Of a stretch of 64,000 nucleotides of DNA, positions 19,184 through 27,810 are shown piece after piece (positions within the stretch are counted from its first letter, which is position 1; each line of letters opens with the position of its first letter). Made by a program: the position numbers and the translations under genes. A model generated the notes under the pieces. That model did no database searches. It was not told the DNA's origin and saw only the letters and a program-made list of their open reading frames with translations. The stretch is from Mesorhizobium caraganae. GTDB taxonomy: Bacteria > Pseudomonadota > Alphaproteobacteria > Rhizobiales > Rhizobiaceae. Where the stretch lies: NCBI RefSeq assembly GCF_016836705.1, contig NZ_JAFCGY010000008.1:1-64000 (forward strand), in the 5' to 3' direction.

Positions 19184-20446
19184 ATGACCAGCGCACATAT
19201 TATACCCGCCGATGCGGTGTTGGTAGCCATCGACATTGCCAAGGTTCGCAACGAGGTTCTGATCGAAGACCCAAGCCATAAACGTCGCCGCCGGCTGCAG
19301 GTCCTCAACAGCCGTGCAGAGCATGACCGTCTGATCGAGATCCTTCAGGCCTATGGCAGACCCGTGATCTGCGCCTTCGAGGCGACCGGGAACTATCACC
19401 GGCCCGTCGCATGGCGCTTGGCTGAAGCCGGTTTCGAGGTGCGGCTGGTGTCGTCGCTGGCACTCGCCCGAACCCGTGAGGCTTTGCACAACAGCTGGGA
19501 CAAGAACGATCCCAAGGATGCGCAGGTGATGCTGCACATGCTCAAGATCCAGGCGACCCAGCGCTACCATGATCCACTGCGCGCCGGCATCAACGATGTG
19601 CAGGAGCTGCCGAAGACCCATGAAGCGATCGCAAGGGCCAAGACCGAGATACAGCACCGCATCCTGACGCATTATCTGCCGCTGTATTTTCCCGAGATCG
19701 ATCGCTTCCGGGGAAACAGCCGCAGCGATTGGTTCTTCGCTTTCCTCGATGCCTTTCCGACACCGGCAAGTATCACGACGCTGACGAAGGAAGAGTTTGT
19801 GACAGCCGCGTGGGATGTCGTCGGCCGCAAGGTCAGCAAGACGCAGATTCTGATGGATATTTACGAGACGGCACGCACATCGATCGGATTGCCGTTGCCG
19901 CTTGATGCCCCTGCCATTTGTATGTTCCGGATGGTCATTGCCGAAGCACGCAGCCTGATCCGGCAACGCAATGAGATCGAAACGCAGGCCGACGAACTGC
20001 TGCGGCACAGCCAGGATTACCAGCTCCTGCGACAGATCCCGGGCATCGGGCCGATCAACGCGTTGACGATCATTGCCGAAGCCGGCGATTTGCGCCGCTT
20101 CCATCATCACCGCCAGTTTCTCAAATTCTGCGGGCTGGACCTCTCAACCCAGCAGTCAGGCCAATATCGCGGCCAGACCCGCCTTTCCAAATTCGGCAAT
20201 GCTCGGCTGCGCCGAACCCTCTGGATCGCCGGGCAAGTCGCCATCCGTCAGCGTGAGAATGGTTTTCGACACAAGTTCGAACGCTACATCGCGAGGGATC
20301 GCGACAATCCCGATCTGCGCCGCAAGGCGATGACCGCAATTACTGCCAAGATGGCCCGCGTCGTGCACGCCGTCGTTAAGAGCGGTTCCGTCTACCGGCC
20401 CTTCGTTGAAGGGCGGGTGCCAGGTGGAAGAACCTCTGTCAGCTAG
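19184..20446 (+). CDS. IS110-family transposase (bridge-RNA recombinase)
   Basis: About 420 aa, full length and without a break. The N-terminal RuvC-like DEDD domain shows VAIDIAKVRNEVLIED (first Asp), CAFEATGNYHRPVA (Glu) and NDPKDAQVMLHML (Asp). The C-terminal domain contains LLRQIPGIGPINALTII (helix-hairpin-helix) and the region with the conserved serine (CGLDLSTQQSGQYRG), followed by RLSKFGNARLRRTLW. I prefer ATG 19184 (MTSAHIIP) over the upstream in-frame start at 19154. This looks like the most recently active element in the left part. Confidence 0.9.
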   Translation: MTSAHIIPADAVLVAIDIAKVRNEVLIEDPSHKRRRRLQVLNSRAEHDRLIEILQAYGRPVICAFEATGNYHRPVAWRLAEAGFEVRLVSSLALARTREALHNSWDKNDPKDAQVMLHMLKIQATQRYHDPLRAGINDVQELPKTHEAIARAKTEIQHRILTHYLPLYFPEIDRFRGNSRSDWFFAFLDAFPTPASITTLTKEEFVTAAWDVVGRKVSKTQILMDIYETARTSIGLPLPLDAPAICMFRMVIAEARSLIRQRNEIETQADELLRHSQDYQLLRQIPGIGPINALTIIAEAGDLRRFHHHRQFLKFCGLDLSTQQSGQYRGQTRLSKFGNARLRRTLWIAGQVAIRQRENGFRHKFERYIARDRDNPDLRRKAMTAITAKMARVVHAVVKSGSVYRPFVEGRVPGGRTSVS

Positions 20447-20698
20447 GGCCGTAAGGGCATCGCTTTCGATGACCCTGTAGATAATGCTTGGGTCTTCCAC
20501 CTGGATCAGAAGCTCGTGTTGAGGACGGTGAGGGCCGCCATCGTGCGTACCCTGTGTTTGCTATGGACGAGACCTTTTCCTTTGCCGGTGGAAGCCGCCT
20601 GGTTCGACTATGGAACTTGACGAGCGTCATGCGGCGAGAGCATGCTGACGAACAGAGAGACTTTGACTGTCTCCTCCATTTCCTTCCGCTCTTAGGAC

Positions 20699-20962
20699 GT
20701 TGTCGGTGAGCACAGTGTGGATCCTGTAGGGAACAGCCGCGATCAGGCGCAGCAGGAAGTCTCTCGAGACAGCGGTGGTGGCCTTCTCATGCAGCTCGAC
20801 AAAGGCGAACTTCGAGGTTCGGTCGATGGCGACGAACATGTGCAACTTGCCCTGTTCGGTGCGCACCTCAGCAACGTCGATGTGGAAGTAGCCGATCGGG
20901 TAGCTCTTGAATTTCTTCTTCGCCGGCTTGTCACCCTCGACATCCGGCAGCCGACCGATGCC
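20699..20962 (-). pseudogene. IS481-family transposase, 5' part
   Basis: The minus strand encodes GIGRLPDVEGDKPAKKKFKS, then YPIGYFHIDVAEVRTEQGKL (first catalytic Asp of the integrase core) and ends IHTVLTDN, where the IS110 element enters; the second Asp is in TDN. The N-terminal helix-turn-helix is missing because an IS3 end abuts at about 20960. The remainder of the gene is at 18877-19035. Confidence 0.8.
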
Positions 20963-21125
20963 GTGGGCGTTCTGTCGTCGTGTTGTACAACGAGGAACGC
21001 CCACATGGGCGATTGGGCACAAGGCCCCGATCTCCTTGCTTAATCCCGATGGCGCCGCCAGCCCGCTATCGTGAGAAAGCCAGGAAACCTACCTTCCGGC
21101 GGTCCAGAGAATGATATCGGAGCAC
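20960..21125 (+). repeat. IS3 OrfB 3' end, copy 2 of a direct repeat
   Basis: Nearly the same DNA as 10787-10950 in the same orientation: GTGGGCGTTCTGTCGTCGTG, then the OrfB end (YNEERPHG, ISLLNPDGAAS after a frameshift) and a shared tail to about 21120. The copy has lost a base in the coding part. The two copies flank about 10 kb holding the GtrAB-like operon and the GT-C-like gene. Confidence 0.7.
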
Positions 21126-21189
21126 GAGAATTTGAGCCTTCGTCCACGAGCGGTCCAAACATTGGGATCGGACCACGAGGTGAGCGATC

Positions 21190-21790
21190 CTACCAATTCT
21201 TGTAGGCGATTGTGGGGCTCAGGTCGGTTAGAAGCTCCTTGATCCTGAGGTCCGTTGGAATGGGCCTCTTGCTAGGAGGCTGGCATGAAGGTCTATGCCA
21301 AGAGAGAACCACTTTGCCAATGGAAGGACGTTGTCGGTCTTGCTGGAGCGGACTTTGCTGGCTCTGTCCGCCGTAGCCACAGCAATCCTTTTCGCTTGGC
21401 TGTTATACTACAGCGGTTACGGTCTCAATCTCGAAGACGAAGGTTTATACGTCAACTTCATCGCGAATTCATTCCCCCTACGCAATCAATACTCCGCCTT
21501 TCGGTTTCGTTTATCACTGGCCTGGGTGGGGGCGATATTGCAGTGCTTCGCATAGCGAACGTCAAGCTTGCCATGGCGCTGGGCTGGATTCTCAGCATGG
21601 CATCACTCGTCTTTCGCCCCGGGCAGGGCGGACTACGTCGTCGCGGCTACGTTCCACCCCCCGTCGTTGACTGGGATTATCGATATGGTTTGTATTTCTG
21701 TTCAAGTCCGTACGCTCCGCCGAACCGGCGGAGCAATCCTGCCGGGAAGCCAGGCGACAACGGCCGGACAGCCAGAAATGGCGCCAATAA
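21190..21790 (+). pseudogene. Decayed, internally deleted copy of the GT-C-like membrane protein gene
   Basis: The start (PRENHFA, LLERTLLALSAVATAI and LNLEDEGLYVNFIANSFP) matches the N-terminus of the 14435 gene, including the DE pair. It then breaks. After about 21620 only the last part matches again (DYVVAATFHP, then the tail around GAILPGSQATTAGQPEM, in changing frames, against PAEQSCREARRQTAG and following DNA). About 1.2 kb of the middle is therefore deleted. Upstream non-coding DNA is duplicated too. Not functional. The interval 21791-21987 after it shows no gene. Confidence 0.8.
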
Positions 21791-21987
21791 TGAAAGCTGT
21801 CCGGCGGACTTGCTTTGATTGGGCACGATGTCGATGCCGGCGTGAACCTCTGAGCGTCCCGAGCTGGCCTCTGTATCCGCCGTTTCCTGCTTGATTCGTC
21901 CCCGGGGACCATTCGCCTGCGATGGCGAACCGTGATGGGCGCGTCAGAACAACCCGCTACGGTTGAAGAATTCGGGGCGAGGGCCTG

Positions 21988-23562
21988 ATGACGAAGCATC
22001 GCATATTGGCAATTTTCTTCGCAGCTACCGCGCTGATGCTTCCGGCTTTTTTGTCCGGGCACATCATCGGCCACAGCAGCCATTTTAACGTCCCTTGGTC
22101 AGCCGGTTTTGCTAAGCAACTGTTCGCTGGGGAATTATACCCGCGCTGGCTTCCCGACATGACCCGGGGCACCGGGAGCCCTGTGTTCTATTTCTACGGT
22201 CCGCTGCCGTTCTACTTGGCAGCACCGTTCCATCTGATCACAGAGCCAAGAATGGCTGTCATGCTTGGATCGTGGCTCATGTTGGCGCTTTCCGGGGTTG
22301 CTTTTTGTCGCTTGGCTACGGCGTTCGTGCGATCGGGACCGGCGTTGTTCGCGGCCGCGTTATACATGGCAATGCCCTATCACCTCTCGATCGATATCTG
22401 GCATCGTGCGGCCTACGGGGAGCAGGCCGCATTCATCTTCATCCCCCTTTGCCTGCTGTGTGCGTTCTCACTCGGTCGGGGATGGATCTGGGCGCTTGGC
22501 TTGGCGGCAAGTTACGCTGGTTTGGTTCTCTCACACTTGCCGTCGACTGTGCTGTTTTCCCCCTTTCTTGTGGGATTCTGCTTTTGGTCGGCGTGGCGCG
22601 CCGAAAAACCGGCTGCTGTATTAGCGCGCGCTGCGGCTGCTGCGGTCCTAAGCGGCGGATTAACTTCGGCATACGTCGTTCCCGCCCTGTGGCTCCAGGA
22701 TATGATTCAAGCCGATGTCTGGGGAATCTACCGCCCTGCCGAGCATCTCCTTTTCAACGGGTCAACGTACGCGATGTACGAATTCCTTTCGCTGATGGCG
22801 GGAGCGGGAGTGCTGGTAAGCGCTGTGGCCATATGGGTGACGGCAAGTTCGGGTCGCTGGCGTGCAGTCGCTCCTTGGACGGTCATCTCTGCAGCCGTTC
22901 TTCTTCTTGTGACGCCGGCGTCAGGTTGGTTGTGGGGCCTGTCCGAGACGGTCGACCGGGTTCAGTTTCCCTGGCGCGCCTTGACGATTTTTGATGCGGC
23001 AACGTGCATGCTCGTCGCCGTCGCATTAGATGCGCGCGGTGCGGGCTACAGGATGGCAACAGGCATCGCGGTTGTTCCGGTCTTTGCCGTCATCACGGCA
23101 GCGTTTGTGCTCGGTCGCGGGGTAGTTGGCCCTGGAATTGCAGGGCTTCGCCCCACTCCAGATGCTTTAGAAGATTCCCTCATTGCTGCTCACGCCGACG
23201 CGCTTGAATACTTGCCGGCCTGCCGTGGTCGCTCGGTGGGAGAGGAGACCACGTTGGTCGCAGTGGAGAGAGATCTCCGTCGAGCGCGCCGCATCGTCGA
23301 TCCGCGCATGCCCCTTCTATACTACTACCCCTTCTTGGAGGTCGTGGCGGACGGTGCCCGCGTCGAAGCGCGGTGCGATCGGCAGACGGGGTTCTTGATC
23401 GCGGATATCCCGGATGCCGCCCAGACAGTTGAGGTAATACGTCGGGGTACGACTGCGGAAGTCATTGGCCTCGCCGTCAGTATGACATCTTTGCTGGTGT
23501 GGATTGCAGGCTTCGTTGCGGCGGTGGACTGGAGAGGCGCTCTGAAGGCTTCGCGGCGATAG
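21988..23562 (+). CDS. Polytopic membrane protein, 6-pyruvoyl-tetrahydropterin-synthase-related (PTPS_related) type
   Basis: A 524-aa inner-membrane protein with about ten helices. The extracytoplasmic loop after helix 1 has the family pattern: a large loop with ELYPRWLPDMTRGTGSPVFY and YGPLPFYLAAPF, then a PYHLSIDIWHRAAYGEQAA segment in the next loop. Proteins of this group, despite the name, resemble GT-C glycosyltransferases (YfhO-like) and are probably involved in surface polysaccharide or glycolipid modification. ATG 21988 follows GGGGCGAGGG. It is intact, in contrast to its neighbours. Role inferred from topology and from the sugar-related genes to the left. Confidence 0.7.
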   Translation: MTKHRILAIFFAATALMLPAFLSGHIIGHSSHFNVPWSAGFAKQLFAGELYPRWLPDMTRGTGSPVFYFYGPLPFYLAAPFHLITEPRMAVMLGSWLMLALSGVAFCRLATAFVRSGPALFAAALYMAMPYHLSIDIWHRAAYGEQAAFIFIPLCLLCAFSLGRGWIWALGLAASYAGLVLSHLPSTVLFSPFLVGFCFWSAWRAEKPAAVLARAAAAAVLSGGLTSAYVVPALWLQDMIQADVWGIYRPAEHLLFNGSTYAMYEFLSLMAGAGVLVSAVAIWVTASSGRWRAVAPWTVISAAVLLLVTPASGWLWGLSETVDRVQFPWRALTIFDAATCMLVAVALDARGAGYRMATGIAVVPVFAVITAAFVLGRGVVGPGIAGLRPTPDALEDSLIAAHADALEYLPACRGRSVGEETTLVAVERDLRRARRIVDPRMPLLYYYPFLEVVADGARVEARCDRQTGFLIADIPDAAQTVEVIRRGTTAEVIGLAVSMTSLLVWIAGFVAAVDWRGALKASRR

Positions 23563-23700
23563 TGTCCTGAAGGTTCTGCAAAAAACTCTTGTCGGGCCAC
23601 ATGAGAAATTGACCCCCGCATTGCCTCAAGCAAAATGTTACCGATAGTGTCGCTGTTCCGAATGGGATGGTCAGGTGTTGTCATCCCGATTCGGAGGATG
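23563..23700. other. Terminal region of an integrase-type IS
   Basis: Contains GAGAAATTGACCCCC (23603-23617), which recurs at 58350-58364 and looks like an IS end. It also has an inverted repeat, TCCGAATGGGATG (23657-23669) against CATCCCGATTCGGA (23682-23695), just before the transposase start. Confidence 0.45.
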
Positions 23701-23702
23701 GA

Positions 23703-24480
23703 TGGCAAGGCGGATCAGCATAGCGACACGGTCGGAATTGGTGGAAGCAATTGTCGAGCGGTATCGATCGGGGAGCCGAAGCGATAAGCGCCTCATCCTC
23801 GATGAGTTCGTCGCGGTGACCGGTTATCATCGCAAGCATGCGATCCGAGTGCTCCGTCATCGCGCGTCGAAGACACCCGGCAACAAGAGGCACAGCCTTC
23901 GCTATGGCGGCGATGTTCGCGAAGCGCTCGTGGTGTTGTGGGAGGCATCGGAGCGGCTGTTTCCAAACGGCTGCGGCCGTTGATACCTGTCTTGTTGCCA
24001 CCGCTTGAGCGGTATGGCCGGCTAGAGCTCGATGCCGCGCTCCGCGGCAAGCTCCTGACAATGAGCCCCCGTGTTGTGGCTCGCGGCGGCCAGCGCCGCC
24101 GAGCAGGAATGAGTTCGGCGGTTCGCCGATCGGTGCCGGTGCGCACCTTCGGGGATCCGCCGCCCGGTTACGTCGGGGTCGATTTCGTGGCGCATTCCGG
24201 CACATCTTCGTCCGGCAGCTTTGTGCAGACGATGGTGTTGACCGACATTGCTACGGGATGGACCGAATGCGTTCCGGTCCGCACGCGCGACAGCGGCAAT
24301 GTGAGCGTGGCGATCAAGCAGGCCCGCTCGTTCTTTCCCTTCCCCTGCGGGGCGTAGATTTCGACAACGACCGGCCCCTTGACCGTAACGATCCGCAGTC
24401 TGTGTCCAGATATCGACTGGTGGCTGCAATTTCCCCTGACGCGGAACTCCTCCTCTGCGTTGCGGTCGCACGGGCGATGC
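23703..24480 (+). pseudogene. Integrase-core transposase (ISNCY-like), frameshifted
   Basis: The first part reads ELVEAIVERYRSGSRSDKRL, ILDEFVAVTGYHRKHAIRVL, a helix-turn-helix typical of a group of integrase-type transposases that begin with M-A-RRIS. After a frameshift near 23960 the catalytic core appears: GYVGVDFVAHSGTSSSGSF (first Asp), LTDIATGWTECVPVRTRDSG, and, after another shift at about 24350, LPLRGVDFDND (second Asp). The Glu-bearing end is missing. The rest to about 24640 is unreadable. Confidence 0.7.
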
Positions 24481-24739
24481 AGCCGTCTCTGCGGAACTCT
24501 TCCTGCCCGCAAGAGACCGCGGTGGTCGCGGTCAAAAGACCTCGCGTGAGCTTCACAGCGCGCATCTCAACCTGCAGAACATCCGCAGGGCACTCGCCCG
24601 GCCGGAGTTCCGGCTGCGGTGAGGCGGCTGCCTATACGCCACCACTCAGAGACCGTTTTGAAAAATCGGCTTGCTATGGGTTCCGTCTGAGGCTGGGTTA
24701 TGATTCAAGCTGTGGATGTGGACAGAGCAGAGCCGTGGC

Positions 24740-24808
24740 CGGATGGCCCAGATTGCCAAGAAGACCAAGCGCTACCCGTCTGATTTGACGGATGAGCGAC
24801 TATCTGAG
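24740..24808 (+). pseudogene. IS5-family transposase, 5' part
   Basis: Encodes MAQIAKKTKRYPSDLTDERL, the usual opening of an IS5-family (IS427/IS1031-like) transposase, from the ATG at about 24743. It ends at the left junction of the IS110 element; the remaining coding sequence starts at 25943. Confidence 0.65.
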
Positions 24809-25942
24809 GTGTCAAGTTGCAATCGCGAACTCTTTTCGCGCGTCGCGTGCTTTTGCATTGAGAATGACGAGCAGCTTGCGGGCGAGTGCAATGCGAATGA
24901 CCATCTTTTCCTTTCCGGCAGCCTGCAACCGTTGCTTGAAAGCGGCCAGATGCGGATCATATTTGGCGACGATGCCAGCAACGAGGAAGAGAACGCCGCG
25001 CGGCCCCGCGCGACCGCCGCGCACTGGTCTTCGACCGCTGCGCTTGCCGCTGTCATTGGCGATCGGGGCCAGGCCGGCCAGCTTGGCGATGGCCTTGTTG
25101 GAGAGGATGCCGATCTCGGGCAACTGCGCCATCAGCCGCGCCACGGTGCGAGAGGCAACCCCCTTGAGCGAGCGGAAGGCCCGGTCGAGACATGCCCACA
25201 GCGGATCGTCATCGATGAGTGTGGCGATCTCACCCTCGAGCCTGCGGCTCTGGCGCGCAAGCAGCGCGATCACCTCATCAAGGCTGGCGATGGTTTCGGC
25301 GTCGGCAGTGCTCTTGCGCTGCTTTTGAATGGTGAGATCACCTCCCACCTGGGAAAGCCGCGCAACCAGCGCCTTGAGCCGCTGCTGGGCCGCGCTCGGC
25401 GGCGGCGTCGGCTTGAGCCGCTTGACGGCACCATAACGGGCAATCACGGCGGCATCGATCCTGTCGGTCTTCTCCAGGAAGCCCATGGCCTCGGCGAAGT
25501 AGCGAACGCTCCTCGCATTGGCCATGCCGCAGGGTTGCCCCATCTCCCACAACAGCAGGAAGGCCAACCGTTCGTAGCCGCCACTGGCCTCCAAGACGAC
25601 GAGTTCGACGTCATTGGTCTGACACCAGGCGGCCAGATCGGCAATGCCTGCCGCATCGTTGGCGAAACGGCTTGCCGTTCCAATCGGCTCGATATGGGCG
25701 TCGAGCCAGTCTTTCGAAATATCTATTCCACAGAGGGTCGTGTTCACGGTAACCTGCCTTGTGCGTGCGATTGGAGCCAAGCGACTATTCGGTCGTGCGT
25801 GACGAAGGCGAAGATCCCAGGCTCATCCACGGTTGTAGCCGCAGGGGTGTCGGGCGACTTCGCCAAGCCTCGAATCGGATGGCCGTCCGGTTCGAGGCTC
25901 AGTCGCTTCCATCGCACAAAGTCTCCTCCGTGCAGATACAAG
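24809..25942 (-). mobile_element. IS110-family element inside the IS5 element
   Basis: Junctions are defined by the interrupted IS5 coding sequence. A GAG triplet is present at both (24806-24808 and 25943-25945), consistent with a short core. The transposase gene lies on the minus strand with its stop codon only 3 nt from one end and about 190 nt of non-coding DNA on the other (25748-25942), where an IS110 bridge RNA would be expected. Confidence 0.6.
24812..25747 (-). CDS. IS110-family transposase
   Basis: About 311 aa, uninterrupted. The RuvC-like domain shows LCGIDISKDWLDAHIEP (first Asp), LVVLEASGGYERLAFLLL (Glu) and EKTDRIDAAVIARYG (Asp). The C-terminal domain shows LKGVASRTVARLMAQLPEIG and the PIANDSGKRSGRR region carrying the serine nucleophile, ending with KMVIRIALARKLLVILNAKA. 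I place the start at GTG 25747 (MNTTLCGID) because AAGGCAGG lies upstream and the family begins there; a TTG at 25780 would add 11 residues. Confidence 0.85.
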   Translation of the reverse strand: MNTTLCGIDISKDWLDAHIEPIGTASRFANDAAGIADLAAWCQTNDVELVVLEASGGYERLAFLLLWEMGQPCGMANARSVRYFAEAMGFLEKTDRIDAAVIARYGAVKRLKPTPPPSAAQQRLKALVARLSQVGGDLTIQKQRKSTADAETIASLDEVIALLARQSRRLEGEIATLIDDDPLWACLDRAFRSLKGVASRTVARLMAQLPEIGILSNKAIAKLAGLAPIANDSGKRSGRRPVRGGRAGPRGVLFLVAGIVAKYDPHLAAFKQRLQAAGKEKMVIRIALARKLLVILNAKARDARKEFAIAT

Positions 25943-26684
25943 GAGTGGGAGCAGTTCGCACCGCTGATGCCCAAGCCTGGGCGTCGCGGGCGTCCGCGCG
26001 AGATTGATTTCCGTGAGGTGGTCAACGCGGTGCGCTACCTGGTCCGTTCCGGTTGCGGTTGGCGGATGCTGCCGATCCATTTCGGACCCTGGCAGACGGT
26101 CTACGGCTGGTTTCGCGAATTGGCGCGGCGCCTTCTGTTTCAGACCATCCACGACGTGGCGCTGATGCTGGATCGCGCGCGAGCCGGGCGCGAGGCCAGT
26201 CCCACGGCTGGCGTGATCGACAGCCAGTCGGTCAAGGCTCCGCAAGCTGAAACAAGGGGTTACGACCGGCAAGAAGATTGTCGGCCGCAAGCGACACATT
26301 GCCGTCGATACGGATGGGCGGCTGTTGATGGTCAACCTCACCACCGCCGATATCTCCGACAGTGCCGGCGCTCAGGCGATCCTGGATGGTATCCGCAAGC
26401 GCTGGCCCTGGGTCAAGCATCTGTTCGCCGACGGCGCCTATGACCGGCTGAAGCTCATGGACAAAGCCACCTGTCTCGACTTCGTGGTCGAGATCATCCG
26501 TCGATCCGACGACCAGAAGGGCTTCGAAGTTTTGCCCCGCCGCTGGGTCGTCGAGCGGACCTTCGGCTGGATGACCCGATTGCGCCGCCTCGTGCGCGAC
26601 TACGAGCAGCGCATCGACGTCTCTAACGCCATGATCCTTGTCGCAATGGGCGGCAATCTCATTCGCCGAAACGCTCATCCGTGA
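25943..26684 (+). pseudogene. IS5-family transposase, 3' part, frameshifted
   Basis: Reads EWEQFAPLMPKPGRRGRPRE, then VVNAVRYLVRSGCGWRMLP, VIDSQSVKAPQAETRG (first catalytic Asp), and after a shift near 26256 continues TGKKIVGRKRHIAVDTDG, HLFADGAYDRLKL (second Asp) and VVERTFGWMTRLRRLVRDYE (Glu). Some IS5 members use programmed frameshifting. Here, though, the Gly-Tyr-Asp to Gly-Lys-Lys join looks like a base loss, so I call it damage on top of the IS110 insertion. Confidence 0.75.
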
Positions 26685-26803
26685 TTTTCAAAACAGATGG
26701 GGTGATTGGGGGTCTCGACCGAGCCAGATGATGGCGGCTGCGCCTGTCGAAATGTGAAAACGTGGTCGATGTGAGTCGCCACAAACATTTGGAAGGAGCA
26801 GCC

Positions 26804-27705
26804 ATGAAGTACTTTGCCGGACTGGACGTGTCTTTGGAAGAGACCTCTATTTGCATTGTCGACCAGACTGGCCGGATCGTGAAGGAGGCGAGAGCGTTGA
26901 GCGATCCACAGGCGTTGTGTGAAGCGCTGAAGGGGACCGGCTTGCCGCTTGAGCGGATCGGCCTGGAAGCGTACTCGCTGACGGCCTGGCTTCACGATGG
27001 ACTGCACGCCGAAGGCTTGCCGGCGACCTGCATCGAGACGCGCAGGCCAACGCGGCGATGAAGACGATGCCCAACAAGACCGACCGCAATGACGCTCGCG
27101 CGCTGGCGCAGATCATGCGCACTGGCTGGTATCGGCAGGTGCATGCCAAGAGCAGGCAGTGCCGGCTGTGGCGTTCGCTGCTGGTTGCCCGCCGCACGGT
27201 GCTGAACGAGATGCGTTCGATCGAGAACGTAGTGCGGGCGATCCTGCGCGAGGCCGGCGTCAAGCTGGGCCTGCCGTCGCGCAGCGCGTTTGCCGGCCGC
27301 GTGCGTGAGTTGACGGGCGCTGACGCCGAGGTGATGGCGATGGTCGAGCCGCTGCTTGCAATCCTCGGTATCATGTTGAGAGAGTTCGCCCGCCTGACGA
27401 AGCAGGTTCTCAACATCGTGCGCAATGAAGAAGTCTGCCGGTGGCTGAAGAGCGCGCCGGGCGTCGGGCCGATCACCGCGCTCGCCTTCCGCGCCACGAT
27501 CGACCGGCCAGAGCGGTTCGGCTCGTCGCAGGCTGTGGGGGCGCATCTGGGACTGACGCCGGCACGCTACCAGTCCGGCGAAACCGACATCCAGGGAAAG
27601 GTCAGCCGATGCGGCGACGAACTTGCACGCATCGCGCTTTATGAGGCGGCCCACACACTGCTGGTGCGATCGAAGAAGTGGTCGAGCCTGAGAGCATGGG
27701 GCATG
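26804..27705 (+). pseudogene. IS110-family transposase, frameshifted and C-terminally truncated
   Basis: ATG 26804 has AAGGAGCAGCC upstream. The N-terminal part shows YFAGLDVSLEETSICIVDQ and IGLEAYSLTAWLHDGL. At 27040 the expected CIETRQANAAMKTMPNKTDR is broken by one missing C (CGCAGG instead of CGCCAGG). The rest continues in the next frame with NDARALAQIM, SAPGVGPITALAFRATI and GAHLGLTPARYQSGET. It ends at SLRAWGM near 27705, where the next element begins, so the last 50 or so residues are lost. Confidence 0.8.
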
Positions 27706-27810
27706 AACAAGGGGTCGGAACAAGATGGGGTGGTTGCCGCCCTCCCCAGACGGCATCGCAGTGTGCCAGAGTTGTGATCCATAAAGGTCACACAGCGGAG
27801 AGGACGGCAA

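Larger units (their letters stand above)
19036..20700 (+). mobile_element. Complete IS110-family insertion sequence inside an IS481 gene
   Basis: Both junctions can be read because the interrupted IS481 coding sequence is known on each side. The left flank ends GGATGCC and the right flank begins TGTCGGTGAG; a GT dinucleotide is present at both junctions (19036-19037 and 20699-20700). This fits the two-base core expected of IS110 recombination, which makes no long target duplication and no terminal inverted repeats. Element length is about 1.66 kb, with 146 nt before and about 250 nt after the transposase gene. Confidence 0.75.
24645..26705 (+). mobile_element. IS5-family element interrupted by an IS110-family element
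   Basis: The left end (GTTTTGAAAAATC at about 24653) and, inverted, the right end (GATTTTCAAAAC at about 26683) look like terminal inverted repeats. The transposase begins near 24740 (IAKKTKRYPSDLTDERLSE), is cut at 24808 by 1.13 kb of IS110 DNA, and resumes at 25943 with EWEQFAPLMPKPGRRGRP. Confidence 0.65.
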
